Source of the DNA: Hyaloraphidium curvatum
Lineage: Eukaryota > Monoblepharomycota > Hyaloraphidiomycetes > Hyaloraphidiales > Hyaloraphidiaceae
Length of the DNA stretch: 64,000 nt
Direction of reading: 5' to 3'
NCBI GenBank assembly: GCA_025558095.1
Contig: JAIVFI010000005.1
Location: forward strand, 62,001-126,000
Within the stretch, counting starts at the first letter, position 1. Every line of letters starts with the position of its first letter. The position numbers were made by a program, and so were the translations under genes. Positions 20,016 through 30,640 of this stretch are shown in pieces. A model generated the notes under the pieces. That model ran no database searches. It had not been told where the DNA came from and was given only the letters and a program-made list of their open reading frames with translations.

Positions 20016-22787
20016 CTAACGTCCGTTGCTGCTCCGCAACTCGCGGCCCGGGTTCTTGGACCTCTGCGTCTTTTCCGGGATCGTCGGTGGCGGCACGCCC
20101 TCAAAGCACCCGACCAGCGGGATCAGCTTCTCCCCCTCGCCGCCGTCCGGCTGCGCCGTCGCCGCGTTCCACGTCTTGTTGATGATTTCGCTCGCCGGAT
20201 CGATCTCGTACCCCAGGTCCACCAGCGAGTAGGCCGTGATGTAGCTGAGCGGGTTACCGTTGCTGCTCACAAAGCCCGTCATAAGCTCCTGCTTGAACGT
20301 CGCCTCCCGCCAGTGCCCGCACGTGGTGCCGGGCCGGCGGAACTGGTCCTCCACGGGGACATAGCCCAGCCGCAGGCTGTCCGACGGGTCGACGACGGCG
20401 AGGCTGGCGTTGGCGGCCGGCCCGGTGAACCTGGCGCCCGTGGGATCCGCTCCCCCGTCGACGATGTTCCGGCAGTTCGGGGGGTCGAGGTAGCCCTTGA
20501 GTTCCCAGAGGGTGCCGATCCCAAGGACGTGCCCCATCTCGTGGAGGATGACAGCCTCGAGTATACCGTCCGTAGCCATCGAGTCGAGGTCCGCCGAGTC
20601 AAACCGCATGGAGCCCGTGACGGGAAGGTACTCGTGGGTCGAGCCGGCCGGGCGTATGAACGAGGGGCCGGCCGATCCCAGGATGCCAAACTTGCCGTCG
20701 ATCGGCTCGACGGCGAACCCGATGATGAGGTCGTCGACGGCGCGGCAGTTGAGCCGGGCGGCGTTGCCCACGAACACGCACCCGTTGCCCTCGCTCCCGT
20801 ACGTGTTCTCCGTCAGGTCGCTCTTGATGACGCTCATCCAGGTCTGGGCGGCCTTGACGAAGACGGCATCGTAGGTGGTGATGCTGGAGCACCGCAGCAG
20901 CTCGATGTTGAACACGCTGGCCTCGGTCTGGAATTCGTCGTCGAGCACATAGGGCACGGGGACGTACGTGCATGCCGGATCGACGATGGTGTTGCGGGGG
21001 TCGAGCTCCGGCGTGACAGTCCGCCGCCCCGGTGGGATCGTCGTGGTCGTTCGGCTCGTCGTCGTGGTGGCCGTGAAGGTCGTGGTGGCCGTGCGGCTCG
21101 ATGTGGTGCGGCTCGTCGTCGTCGTGATGGCGAAGGGGAGCACCTCGACTGCCATGGCAACCTTCGGATCCCCAAGGATGCAGACGAAGGTGTCGTAGTT
21201 GATGGTGGGATCCGTAGTGCCGCTGACCGTCTGGAACGGCACGCCGTCCACAAGCGCCCTGGCCGTGTACGCAACCTGCGTCCCCTGCTCGTAGGGCAAC
21301 ACGCAGACGGCGTAGTTGCCGCCCGGGTGCGATCCCGGCCAGTAGATGTTCTCCGGCCCCGGAGCCGTGGAGTAGTCGCGCTCGAGGGACCCGCCGCAGC
21401 TCTGCCGGTTCGAGTAGTTGATCGCCTCGCAATCCCCCGGCGGCTTGACCTGAAGGTCGATGTCGGCGTCGGCCTGCCACGTTAGGTCGAAGGAGAGCGT
21501 CCCGCGCATGATGCAGGTGTCGTAGACGCAGATCTGGCTCGCGTTGCAGGCTGGGGTGCACGCAGGGCCGGGAGGCTGCGGACGGAGGGCGGAGGAGAGC
21601 TCAGTAAAGTGCGCTAGGGAATGCCCCGGAGGTTTAACTCACGGGGAGGGTGGTGGTCGTCGGAACCTGGACGAGCGTTATTGTGGTTGATCGTGCGGTG
21701 GTCGATGAAGGGGCGGGATTGGTCGTAGAGGCCTGCGCGGTGGTGGATCGCTGCGGCACGTCGGTCGTCCCTCCTGGCCCTCCCGAAGTGCACTGCGCGG
21801 TCTTGATCGCGAAAACTGCATGAGATTCCCGGCATCCGCAGCGCTGCCGGCTCTCACCGCCGTCAAGGTCGTAGTCAGGGTAGGCCCTGGGACGGTGATT
21901 GTCGTGGACGCGAGGTTGGTGGAGGTCACGGTCTGCGCGCGGGATCAGGATATGCGGGACGGCCCCCGCAACACACCCGGGATCTCACCGCTGTTACAGT
22001 CGAGGTCAGAGTAGGCCCCGGGACGGTGACTGTCGTGGATGCGACGCTGGTGGAGGTCAACGTCTGTCCGCCGGACCGGATCGATGAGGATCCACGCGCA
22101 CGGCCATCGCATCGGGGCTCCGGCTCACCCGGGTCGTCGGAGCGGTAACGGTACTCGTCTGAGTGGTCGTGGTGGGCACGTTCAGGGTGGTTGTCGAACC
22201 GGGAAGCTGCAGGGTCACGGTTTCGGTCTGGCGGAGGTGGGGGGCGGGATCAGGCACCGGACCGACGTCCCGGCGCGCTGCAAGACGCACAGCCGTGACG
22301 GTGGATCGCGACACGACCGTCGAGGTGCCAAAGACCGTCGTGGTTTGCGGCACGAACTGGCAAGGAGGGCGGGAGACGCGGTCAGCCATCGCCGTCCATC
22401 GCGCCCGCCCCGGCCGCGCGGGAGCCCACCGCGGTCGAAACCGAGACCGAGACCGAGGTGAGCGTCACCACCGACGTGAGCGTGGTCGGCACGGTCCGCG
22501 CGAACGAGACAGTGGTCGTCCCGGTCTTGAGCGTCTTTGTGACCGTCCGCGACACGGTGGTCTTGGTCGTCAGCGTGGACTTGACCGTCCTGAACACCGT
22601 AATCTTGGCCACGGTTTTCGTCACGGTCCTGATCGCGCACGGGCGCGGGGCGGCACCATCGTGAGCATCGGAGGGGCCGGCGGAGGGGCGCGTCCCACTT
22701 GGTTTGCGCCCCCGCGTCGCGCGGCGCCAGGAGGAGAAGCAGCACGGTCAGCAGCGCCGCGATCGCGCGCGCGGGGAGGCAGGCCAT
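20016..22787 (-). CDS. Secreted M8/leishmanolysin-like metalloprotease with Thr-rich stalk
   Basis: Eight exons (22699-22787, 22430-22628, 22291-22356, 22129-22227, 21989-22063, 21858-21932, 21643-21801, 20016-21575) give 773 aa. Signal peptide AALLTVLLLLLAPRDAGA; then about 200 residues almost wholly Thr/Ser/Val (mucin-like). A short Cys segment follows, then a DUF2135/YfaP-like beta domain (FDLTWQADADIDLQVKPPG, GPENIYWPG), a second Thr run and the protease. The zinc site is HEMGHVLGIGTLW (residues 599-611) and ELMTGF is a plausible Met-turn. All introns after the first are phase 0. Expected to be an O-glycosylated surface or secreted protease. A pro-peptide cannot be defined. Confidence 0.85.
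21858..22063 (-). repeat. Duplicated 75-nt phase-0 exon
   Basis: Exons 21989-22063 and 21858-21932 are both exactly 75 nt and encode 25-residue units differing at a few positions (LTSTSVASTTVTVPGPTL and VTSTNLASTTITVPGPTL). The following intron starts are also alike (GTGAGA). This indicates duplication of an exon-intron unit inside the Thr-rich stalk. Confidence 0.88.
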
Positions 22788-23217
22788 CGCGCCGGTTCGG
22801 GCGGTTTTCAGGCACCGACGGGGGTCATTTTTTCGGGCGGTGCCTCGAGCCATGACGGGTCAGCCAGGGGACACAGCACCCGATGGGCACTGTCCAATGC
22901 GGGTGACGTCATCTCCGTTCTCGTTCACCTTGGCAGCGCTCGATCAATCGTAAACATCTCATGCTTTTCTCATCCAGGACGGCGCGCAAACAGGGCGGCA
23001 GGTTCTTTCGACTGACGTCATGCTCTGCGGCATGCCAATCAGACAAACCCAGCCCGACACCGGAAGCTATATCAGCTTTTCCGTCATCAACTCATTGGAC
23101 ATCAGATCGGCGTCGCGAGCCGCGGTGACCGCCTCTCCCTGCCCGTGATGGCGGTGCTGGCAGTCCTCTCCTCCTCTCGCATCCGCGATCGCCAAGCCTG
23201 GTCAGAACGAACAACGC
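22788..23217. other. Intergenic region
   Basis: 430 bp between the metalloprotease start and the stop of the methyltransferase gene, both on the minus strand. It should contain the protease promoter. No ORF with support, repeat or RNA gene found. Confidence 0.4.
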
Positions 23218-24060
23218 TCAGGTTCCTCCGCTTTCCTGCACCCCCTCGTCCCCATCCAGTGTGCCGAGCCCCAGATCCCCGTCCATCAGCGCCTCCCTCT
23301 CCCTCCTCCCCCCCGCCCTCTGCTCCCTCCGCACGGCGTCCATCTCCTCCCTCGTCTCCGCATCCCCTTCGAGCAGCAGCACCCCCTTCCCCCCCTTCCT
23401 CCTCTCCCCCTCATCCGCCTCCCCGCCGACGTCGAACTTGCCCCCCTCCCTCCCCCGTTCCTCCCTCCCGCTCCACACCGCGAAATGGTGCAGCACGATC
23501 CCCGCGGCGACCACCACGTTCAGGCTTGCCGTCCCCGCGCCATACTGGGGCACGTAGACCAGCCCATCGCACGCCGCGACCTCGTCGGGGCGCAGGCCGC
23601 ATCCTTCCTCGCCCAGCAGGAAGACGGTGCTCGCGCGGAAGGGGTGCAGGTGCGCCGCCCGGGCGTCGGGCGCGATCTCGACGCCCAGCACGTCGCATCC
23701 CCGGTCCTTGTAGTACCCCCGCGCCTCTTTCAGCGTGTTGAACCTCCGCACGGGGACGAAGCTCCCCGCGCCGTGCGCGCCGAACGTGGAGAAGCGCCCG
23801 GGGGAACCGACCCAGGCCAGCTCGCGGCAGGCGAATGCGGCCATGGTGCGGAGGAGGGGGCCGACGTTGGAGCGCTTGGAGACGCCGCGGTTGAGGAGGA
23901 CGGCGGAGAAGGGGGGTTCCGGTGCGGAGGGGAGGGAGGAGGAGGGGCCAGGGGAGGAAGGGGGGCTGGGGGACGACAGGGCGGGGCTCGGTGGATCTAC
24001 GGCATCTCCAGACACGGGCTCCGTGATTGCGGATTGTCCAGATTGTTCGGAGTCGTCCAT
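23218..24060 (-). CDS. SpoU/TrmH-family (SPOUT) RNA 2'-O-methyltransferase-like protein
   Basis: One exon, 280 aa from ATG 24060. After a Ser/Pro-rich N-terminus come the three SpoU motifs: VSKRSNVGPLLRTMAAFACR (motif 1 with the Asn/Arg pair), STVFLLGEEGCGL (motif 2) and VPQYGAGTASLNVVVAAGI (motif 3, trefoil-knot SAM site). This family methylates ribose in tRNA or rRNA; which RNA is unknown. Motif 3 usually reads P..G...SLNVS; the Val after SLN is a mild change. The tail is highly charged and low complexity. It is divergent from the Rossmann-like gene, with starts 95 bp apart. Confidence 0.85.
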   Translation of the reverse strand: MDDSEQSGQSAITEPVSGDAVDPPSPALSSPSPPSSPGPSSSLPSAPEPPFSAVLLNRGVSKRSNVGPLLRTMAAFACRELAWVGSPGRFSTFGAHGAGSFVPVRRFNTLKEARGYYKDRGCDVLGVEIAPDARAAHLHPFRASTVFLLGEEGCGLRPDEVAACDGLVYVPQYGAGTASLNVVVAAGIVLHHFAVWSGREERGREGGKFDVGGEADEGERRKGGKGVLLLEGDAETREEMDAVRREQRAGGRREREALMDGDLGLGTLDGDEGVQESGGT

Positions 24061-24155
24061 TCTCCGTGCCGTAACTGCTCCCAAGTGTCGTGTTTACGGC
24101 TGTTTACGCGACGCCCGACGCGTCCGCAGCCCATTCATCACCTCCACATCCCGCG
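24061..24155. promoter_or_regulatory. Compact bidirectional promoter
   Basis: Only 95 bp separate the start codons of the SPOUT methyltransferase (minus) and the Rossmann-like gene (plus), so both must be driven from this stretch or from inside the neighbouring genes. Confidence 0.5.
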
Positions 24156-25364
24156 ATGCGCATCGGCGTTGTCGGCGCCAACTCGGGCCGCACGGCGTCT
24201 GCCGCGCTGTCCGCGCTCCTGCGAGCGGGGCACTCGCTGTCGGTGCTCTCGTCGGACCCCGCGCAGCTGCCCGACTTCGGCCCGTCCGCCAAGGCGCGCA
24301 TCGTGCCCGGCAGGCCGTGGGACGAGGCGGCGCTGCGGGACTTTATTCTGAGAGAGTGCCTGTGCCTGGGCAGGGGAGGCGGCGACTGGCCGCCGCGCGT
24401 GGCAGGCACCCCCGAGCGGGAGAAGGCCGCCGACGCGGTCGTCGTGCTCGTCTCGCACGCAGAGCCGCACGGCCCGCCGCCGGACATTGTCGAGCGCACG
24501 CTGTCGATCGTGCTGAAATTGGTGGCCGAGGGCTGCGGCTGCACTTTCGGGGACCCCGAGGAGGAGGGCGCCACGCAGGAGGACGCGTCCGCGACGCCCC
24601 CGGGGGTCGCCAGGGACGGCATCAGCGACCTGTTCGGCCGCCCCGACGACGACCGCGCCGATGGCGACGGGCCCAGCTTCGCCGAAAAGATCAGGGAGGA
24701 GGAGCGCACCGCCTCTGCGGCTCCCGAGGCCGCCCTCGCAGGCGGCGGCGCCACCGGCCTCGCCCTCTCCACCTCGGCATCGGCCGCCGCCTCCCGCCGC
24801 CGGCGCAAGGCCGGCGACCCCGCGCCCTCCACCAACCCCACCCCCGACCAGGACGACGACAAGGACCCCCGCGGCACCGACCGCCCGTCGACCCCCACCC
24901 GCCCGCGCAAACCCGCCCAGGCATCCTCCCCCGCCTCCTCCCCGCCGGGCACCCCCACCCCCTCCGGTCCTCCCGCCACCCTCGTCTCGTACACCACCCA
25001 CCCGCCGCGCCTGATCTTCCTCCTCCCGCCCGGCACCCAGCCCCCGGGGCCTCCGGCACCCCGCGACGCCTCCCTCGTCTCGCGGCTCTTCTCCGGGGAA
25101 GACCGCGTGCGCGGCGACGCCGCGCGCGCCATGCGGGTCGCCGCATCGAGCCCCGCGCGCGGGCTGGGGGTGTTCCTCCGCCCGGCGGAGAGGATCGTCG
25201 ACGCCGGGGGACGCAGGACGGACGCGGTGGCGGGGAGGGACGGCAAGGCGGGGCAGGCGAGCGTGGACAGGGCGGGGTTGGTGGCGTTCGTGGTGCGATG
25301 CGCGGAGGGGGGGGAGGAGTGGGGGAAATGGAGGGGAGCGTGGCCCGTGGTGCTGAGCGAGTGA
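24156..25364 (+). CDS. NAD(P)-binding Rossmann-like (NmrA-like) protein with disordered insert
   Basis: One exon, 402 aa. The first 45 residues look like an NAD(P)H-binding start (MRIGVVGANSGRTASAAL, LLRAGHSLSVLSSDPAQL). Residues 90-130 continue the fold with ADAVVVLVSHAEPH. Then about 170 residues are low complexity (Pro, Ser, Asp, Arg). The end returns to a structured segment (LVSRLFSGEDRV, ARGLGVFLRPAERIVDAGGR). The glycine motif GANSGRTAS is not the standard GxxGxxG, so cofactor binding is uncertain. No intron needed. It ends 46 bp before the convergent F-box gene. Confidence 0.6.
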   Translation: MRIGVVGANSGRTASAALSALLRAGHSLSVLSSDPAQLPDFGPSAKARIVPGRPWDEAALRDFILRECLCLGRGGGDWPPRVAGTPEREKAADAVVVLVSHAEPHGPPPDIVERTLSIVLKLVAEGCGCTFGDPEEEGATQEDASATPPGVARDGISDLFGRPDDDRADGDGPSFAEKIREEERTASAAPEAALAGGGATGLALSTSASAAASRRRRKAGDPAPSTNPTPDQDDDKDPRGTDRPSTPTRPRKPAQASSPASSPPGTPTPSGPPATLVSYTTHPPRLIFLLPPGTQPPGPPAPRDASLVSRLFSGEDRVRGDAARAMRVAASSPARGLGVFLRPAERIVDAGGRRTDAVAGRDGKAGQASVDRAGLVAFVVRCAEGGEEWGKWRGAWPVVLSE

Positions 25365-25410
25365 ATCGGAACGTTGCTGCATTGACCCCATCGATCCCCC
25401 GGCGCACGCG

Positions 25411-27063
25411 TCAATGAAAGCGCCCGCCCGTAAGGGCCGCGACCTTCTTCCAGAAGGCCCGCTCCGATTCCCATCGTTTGAGACTGTCATCTCGCAAGCT
25501 TCTGCCCCCCGCCGTGAAGCAGAAGCCGTCCTCCGGTTTCGGGATCTGCCAGTCAACGTGCACCTTGCCGATGCTCCGCCAGTAGTCCGGATCCGGCTCC
25601 GCGAGAACGGTGCAATGCCGCGCATCGCACTGGATTCCATCCTTTGGCCGGTGCTGGTATATAAGCTCCAGCTCTTCGACCTTGGGAAAACTTTCGGGGA
25701 GAAACGTGTGAGTGAATCCGTTGAGGACCAGACGTTCCAGGCCCGCCATGTTGTTGATTGCGGACCAGTCTAGGCGATCCCAATCGCTGGTCCGGTTCAG
25801 CTTCAGCTCAGCAGGGCGGAAGCTTGCGTGGGCTACCAGGGGTCCAAAGTGGCCTGGACGATTGCGTCCTAGATCAAAGCTCCGAATCTTCGCAACGAAG
25901 GCGTCGCAGAAGAGTGCTCGTGAGGGAGTGCCCGCAAAGTGCACATCAACAACCGAGGCCGAGGCTCCAATCGAACGATACAGGGCCCGAAAGTTGTCTT
26001 CCATGTCGAAAACGCCCGTGAACTCTTGCAAATGCAGCTCGTGCACGGTCTTTGGGATAGAAACGCTCCTCAACCAAGCTGCAGAATCCCTGTCACGAAC
26101 AGTGATCCAGAGCACACGCAGTGCCGAGAGTCTCTCAACCTTTGGCCAATACTGTTCGTACCTGGCATCCATCTTCAGCACTTCCAGGTTCCTCAACTGA
26201 TCCAAGACGGATAGCTGGACTTTGAGTGCCTCGGGCTGAAGCTGCCAGCCACGCACAGCGCGCCCAAGATCGAGTTCGTTGACGAGCTCCCACTGCGATT
26301 TCTTCTTGGCGCCAGCCAGGAAACCCTTCCACTTCCTGATCGACGAGTTGGGCGCGACAGGGTCAAGGGTCAGGCTGACTTCCTTCCACAGCAGCTCCAT
26401 TCCGATCCCGCGAAACGAGCGGCATCCGCGCACGCAGGCAGCCAGCGTGGCGAGCTTCTTATCGCGCTGGAGGATGGCAAAAATCTCCCTGATCAGCTCG
26501 TTCGGGAGCCGAGGGCTTGTAGCGACCACGTGGTCGCCTCCAGGCTGCCCTGCCGGATCACCGGCATCGTCTGCGGGTTGATCGGGGGCCGAGTCGTCCT
26601 GGTCTTGATCGACGAGCAGGTTGTCGTCCGTCTGAATCGCAGCTTCGGCAGCAGCACCGTCGGCGGGCCCATCGTCCAGATTTCCGTCGAGATCCGCAGG
26701 CTCGACATGGACTTCGAGATCCTTGATCGGATTCGCGGGAGGGGCAGCGGCCCGCAGGAGGGCCGCCCAGTTGTACTCCGCGGTGCGCTTCGCGGCGGCA
26801 GCCCGGCCCAGCTCCGCGTCGGCAGAGTCCTTGGCGTGCAACGCGAGCGCCCAGGCGAGATCCGCGTCGTCCTTGGCGCTCTCTGCGGCCGCCAATCGTT
26901 CGCTAGGTCCGGCCAGGAGCGCGGCCCAGGCGTGCAAGGCCTGCTGCTTCGCCTGAACGCGGGCGGCGAGGGCAGCCTCCGCGTCCTTCGCGGCACCCAG
27001 GGCCGAGGCCCAGACCATCTGCGCTTCGTGCATGCGGGACTCGGCGGTGGCGATGGCATCCAT
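25411..27063 (-). CDS. F-box protein with alanine-rich coiled-coil N-terminus (paralogue B)
   Basis: One exon, 550 aa. It is the inverted-orientation paralogue of the gene at 18289-19959, co-linear along its whole length: an Ala-rich coiled-coil start, acidic linker, F-box (RLPNELIREIFAILQRDKK, ACVRGCRSFRGIGMELLWKE), then leucine-rich-like C-terminal half, ending FWKKVAALTGGRFH. Similarity is strongest in the F-box and the next 100 residues and weaker in the second half, as expected if the substrate-binding part is evolving faster. The 5' flank also matches: both have a CTCAAACGACT stretch upstream of the ATG. Role as SCF adaptor is inferred from the family. Confidence 0.87.
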   Translation of the reverse strand: MDAIATAESRMHEAQMVWASALGAAKDAEAALAARVQAKQQALHAWAALLAGPSERLAAAESAKDDADLAWALALHAKDSADAELGRAAAAKRTAEYNWAALLRAAAPPANPIKDLEVHVEPADLDGNLDDGPADGAAAEAAIQTDDNLLVDQDQDDSAPDQPADDAGDPAGQPGGDHVVATSPRLPNELIREIFAILQRDKKLATLAACVRGCRSFRGIGMELLWKEVSLTLDPVAPNSSIRKWKGFLAGAKKKSQWELVNELDLGRAVRGWQLQPEALKVQLSVLDQLRNLEVLKMDARYEQYWPKVERLSALRVLWITVRDRDSAAWLRSVSIPKTVHELHLQEFTGVFDMEDNFRALYRSIGASASVVDVHFAGTPSRALFCDAFVAKIRSFDLGRNRPGHFGPLVAHASFRPAELKLNRTSDWDRLDWSAINNMAGLERLVLNGFTHTFLPESFPKVEELELIYQHRPKDGIQCDARHCTVLAEPDPDYWRSIGKVHVDWQIPKPEDGFCFTAGGRSLRDDSLKRWESERAFWKKVAALTGGRFH

Positions 27064-27338
27064 CGTTGCGGGGATGGTCGAAGAGTCGAGTCAAAGTCGT
27101 TTGAGAGGACAGCCAGTGCCACACTGCGCGGCCCCGCGCCATTAGAGACTATGGGCGCAGGCACCGACGGTGCCCACGGCGCTGTTTTTCCGGCAGCTAG
27201 AGCGCAAATGGGAAGCCCAATCACTGCCAGACCCCACTGGTGAACAAGTACATGGTCTCGGATGGCCCTGGGCATTGAAGGAAGACGGCTAGGTCCCAAA
27301 GTCGCTCCCCGGTTCCGGCGTGCCCCGCGAAAGGACAC

Positions 27339-30300
27339 CTAGGTCGAAAAGTTGCCCCCCGGCTCCAGCTGACCCCGCAGCACCTCCATCTCTTCGGGCG
27401 AAGGGCCCACCCACACAGACGCCGCCTCCCCAGCCTGGTCCGGCTGCAGGAGCGACCTGGTTCGACGTCGTCAGCCCGATTGCGAGGCAGAAGCCGCGCG
27501 CAAAGGGGACCCACATGATGTCCTTCTCGACGAGGTTCCTGATGATCGTGTAGGCCGTGTGGATGTTGCGGAAGCTCCCCCCCACGTCCGCCAGCCCCTC
27601 GAGCACCCCGTCCACGTCGTCGACCAGGTTCCTCACCGTCACCAGCGCCGCCGTCGTCGTCTCGGCGTCGCAGGCGCCGGAATGCAGCAGCGCGCGGAAC
27701 TTTCGTATCGCCACCACGTGCACCCAGCACGCCCGCAGCGCGAGGTGGCCCCAGACGGGGCTGATCCGCTTGACCTCCTCCCGGCGCTGCATGGCGTACC
27801 GCTTATCCGCCTCGGCGGGGGTCTCGCCCGGGTGCGCGGGGCCCGGGTCGGGGTCCACGCGGAGGGTGCCGCGGGTGATGCGGGAGATGGTCATCGCGAG
27901 GGCTTCGGCCTCGACGAATTGCGGGCTGTAGGGCCAGCTCTCGTCGGCGGTGACCTGGTCGAAGATGTCCGAGGGGCAGTTGAGGATGAGGGGGAAGGAG
28001 AAGATGAAGACGAGCGAGTTTGGCCTGTGGGTCAACGAGATCATCACGTCAGATCCACGGCACTGACATCCGGTCTCGAGCACTCACAGGCACGGCCTCC
28101 ACTTCCTCCCCCACTCCCTCTCGCACAGATCCCTCAGCCCCCTCCCGTCCGCCTGCTCCACCAGCGCCGCGATCTCGCGGTGCAAATCCGCAAAGAACTC
28201 GGCCGTCCCCTCTGCCAACTCCGCCCGCATACGCCTCGCCGCCCGCTCCTCCTCCGTTACCCCCTCTGGCGGCGCATGCAGGCGCCAGCCGCGCGCGAGA
28301 AAGTACCGCCGGCAGCGCACGAAGCGGTTCCACATGTCCGCCATGGCCATCTGCAGCCAGATGTAACCCCCACGGAGGCATCCACGACCGACGTAGCGCG
28401 AAAGCGACCGGCGAAGCGGGGAGTCGCGGGGGAGAGACCAGCGGAAGTAGAGTTCGCCCAACGTGTAGGGGCTCGGTTCCGAAAGGACGGGCAGGAGCGA
28501 GGTGGTGACCCGATAGGGCGGTCCGGGGAGGTTGATCGTGCGTTCCGCCTCGAGCATGCCGGCCCACAGCTCCGGTGCCGTCGACGATGCGGGCAGCGCG
28601 TCGAGAAAGACTTCAGGCAGGCTGCACATGCGCATGTTGGCCCATCCAGTCGTCCACCTGCCTTGCCCGTCGCGCTCGAATGGAGGCGGCGGATAGAGGA
28701 CTGGGAGGATGCCGCTGTTGTCCGCCTTGACCGGGTCCGAGAGGATGTAAATGACGCACTGCCGCGAGCGCATTTCGCTCCGGATGTACTCGGGCAGGTT
28801 GCGCGGATCCGGCGGGACGGAGTCCACGGCGAGCTCGCCGAAGCGCATGAGGCGGAAAAGCCCGTTGAAAACCTCCATGATCCTGGCGTGGTGCGATGCC
28901 AGCCCCAGGACGACGGCATTGTACCGGCACTGGTGGCAGAAGAACATGAGGTTGGTCAGCCGCGCCAGCAGCACGGGGTCCGGTGACGCCGGGTCCAGCT
29001 CGAGGTTCGGCAGCCGCTGCAGCGCTTCCCACTCGGAAAACAGGCGGTGCAAGCACTCGTCCCTGAGCTCCCGCGCCCAGCCGCCGTCGGAGGCGAATAC
29101 GCGCTCCCAAGCGGGCCCTGAGGCGCGCGCCTTGGCGAGCCCAATCTCGGGGTCGGCCATGCGGATGCCGCTCAACAGCGTGCCCAGGAGGAGCGACGGG
29201 TCGACGCGGCCCGTAGCCACCTCGTCGTAGAAGGTCGGCGGGTGCAGGCCGGCCATCCGAACGTAGTCGAACTCGAAGAACTGGGATATGAGGTACGATG
29301 CCACAGGCCAGGGAGGCAGAAGAGATGCCGGTATGTTCGGGTAGAGCGTCGAGAGGGGTTTCAACGGCGCCGGAATGGGCAACGAAGGGAGCAGCGCGGC
29401 CGCGAGCAAGGGATAAGGCACAAAGTCAACTGGATTCGCCGGCGGTTCGTTGGCCGGGGCCAGGTTCGGGTCCTCAACCGCTTCTTCGGCCTTGGGCGAG
29501 TAGGTCCTGTCGGCCGCGGAGCCAGCAGCGGCGCCATTGGCCCCGATCGAGTAGGGTTCCGGCGACACCATCGCGAGCAGGTCCAGCGGCGACGCGGGAA
29601 CCGGCGTCCCGGGTCCATACGGCGCGTTGCCGTTCCTGCCTGGGAGGCCGTACTCGCCGTGCCCGTAGTGCGGCGTCCGCATGCTACCTGCCGGCGACGG
29701 AGCTACAAACTCGTACACGGGCGATTGGCGGCCGTACTCGAACGGCTGAGCGCCGAACGCTGGGGCCGCGGGGGAAGGATCGGGCAACCGCCTGGTTGCT
29801 CCGTTCAGAAGAGCACCCAGGGTTGTGTGTCCATCCGCGACAGCCGAATACGGTCCGTCGGGATAAGCAGCGGGCATCGGCGCCAGAAACTGGGCGGCGT
29901 GGGCCTCGTGATGGCCCGGAGGGGAAACCGGGCCGGTTGCCTGCCCAGCCATTGGCTCTTCGTATTGCAGCTCGCCCGGGCCCGAGAGTCCGAGTCGGAC
30001 ACGGCACGGAATGCTCTCCTGGCTCCTCCGAATGTGGCGCTTCAATGCATCCATCCGGTTGAACGCCGTGCCGCAGTCGTTGCACACGAAACGACGGGCC
30101 GAGGTGTCGCCAGCTTCTTCGCCGTGCGTCGTGGCGTTATGGCGGCGCAGCTCGTAGATCCGCCCAAAGACCAGGCCGGGGCACCTCTCGCAATTGAAGG
30201 TCTTGGCCAGCCCGAGGTGCTTCTTCCTGTGAACCCGCAAGTTGGCTGTCGGCACAACATGAGCATCTACGTCGACTCCAAGACGTTGCCCGTTACCCAC

Positions 30301-30640
30301 CGTACCGCTTGAAGGCGAAGCCGCAGTCGGTGCAGACGAAGCGCCTCTCCCCACTGCCGTCAGAATCCCCCCCGTCCGACGACGCCGAAGCCGACTGTTT
30401 CTGGGCCACCCGCTTCTCCGGCGCCGCCGCAGAGCTGCTCCGCGGGGCCGTCTTCCCCTTCCCGGCCTGTGACGGCCTGCGGGCACGCGGCGGGGGCGGG
30501 GGACCGCCCGCTTCGCCGCCGTCGTCGCCGCTGCCCTCTCCGTCCTCGGCCGCCGCCGCGGCACGGCCATTGACGTGTTCATCGTAGTCATCCGACGCAT
30601 CGCCGGACGAGCCGGGCGACCGTTTGCGCTTCGCCGACAT
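27339..30640 (-). CDS. C2H2 zinc-finger transcription factor with fungal-specific regulatory domain
   Basis: Exons 30301-30640, 28088-30245, 27515-28024 and 27339-27456 give 1041 aa. After a basic, serine-rich start there are C2H2 fingers at about residues 104-175: CTDCGFAFKRYANLRVHRKKH (split by intron 1), CERCPGLVFGRIYELRRHNATTH and CNDCGTAFNRMDALKRH. A long disordered region follows, then a helical domain from about residue 390 (LPPWPVASYLISQFFEFDYVR, LTNLMFFCHQCRYNAVVLGLA) resembling the fungal transcription factor middle-homology domain. Introns 2 and 3 were placed by frame; the final 39 residues (EMEVLRGQLEPGG) are reached only through the GTGGGT intron at 27457-27514. Target genes unknown. 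Confidence 0.85.

Noticed and set aside
19884..21485. 533-codon plus-strand open frame
   Set aside because: It is antisense to the metalloprotease exon, which has a signal peptide, zinc site and Met-turn. The plus frame is Arg/Val/Asp-rich with no motif; long antisense ORFs are common at this GC content.
23735..25417. 560-codon plus-strand and 456/500-codon minus-strand frames
   Set aside because: Composition is almost pure Arg/Pro/Ala; they are shadows of the SPOUT and Rossmann-like genes, whose frames carry real motifs.
27457..27514. Reading straight through to an alternative C-terminus of the zinc-finger regulator (ending near 27289)
   Set aside because: The GTGGGT...CAG intron gives a sensible acidic helix end, whereas read-through is Gly/Ala-rich and shadow-like. 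cDNA would settle it.
27559..28986. 475-codon plus-strand frame
   Set aside because: Antisense to the zinc-finger regulator; no motif and typical shadow composition.
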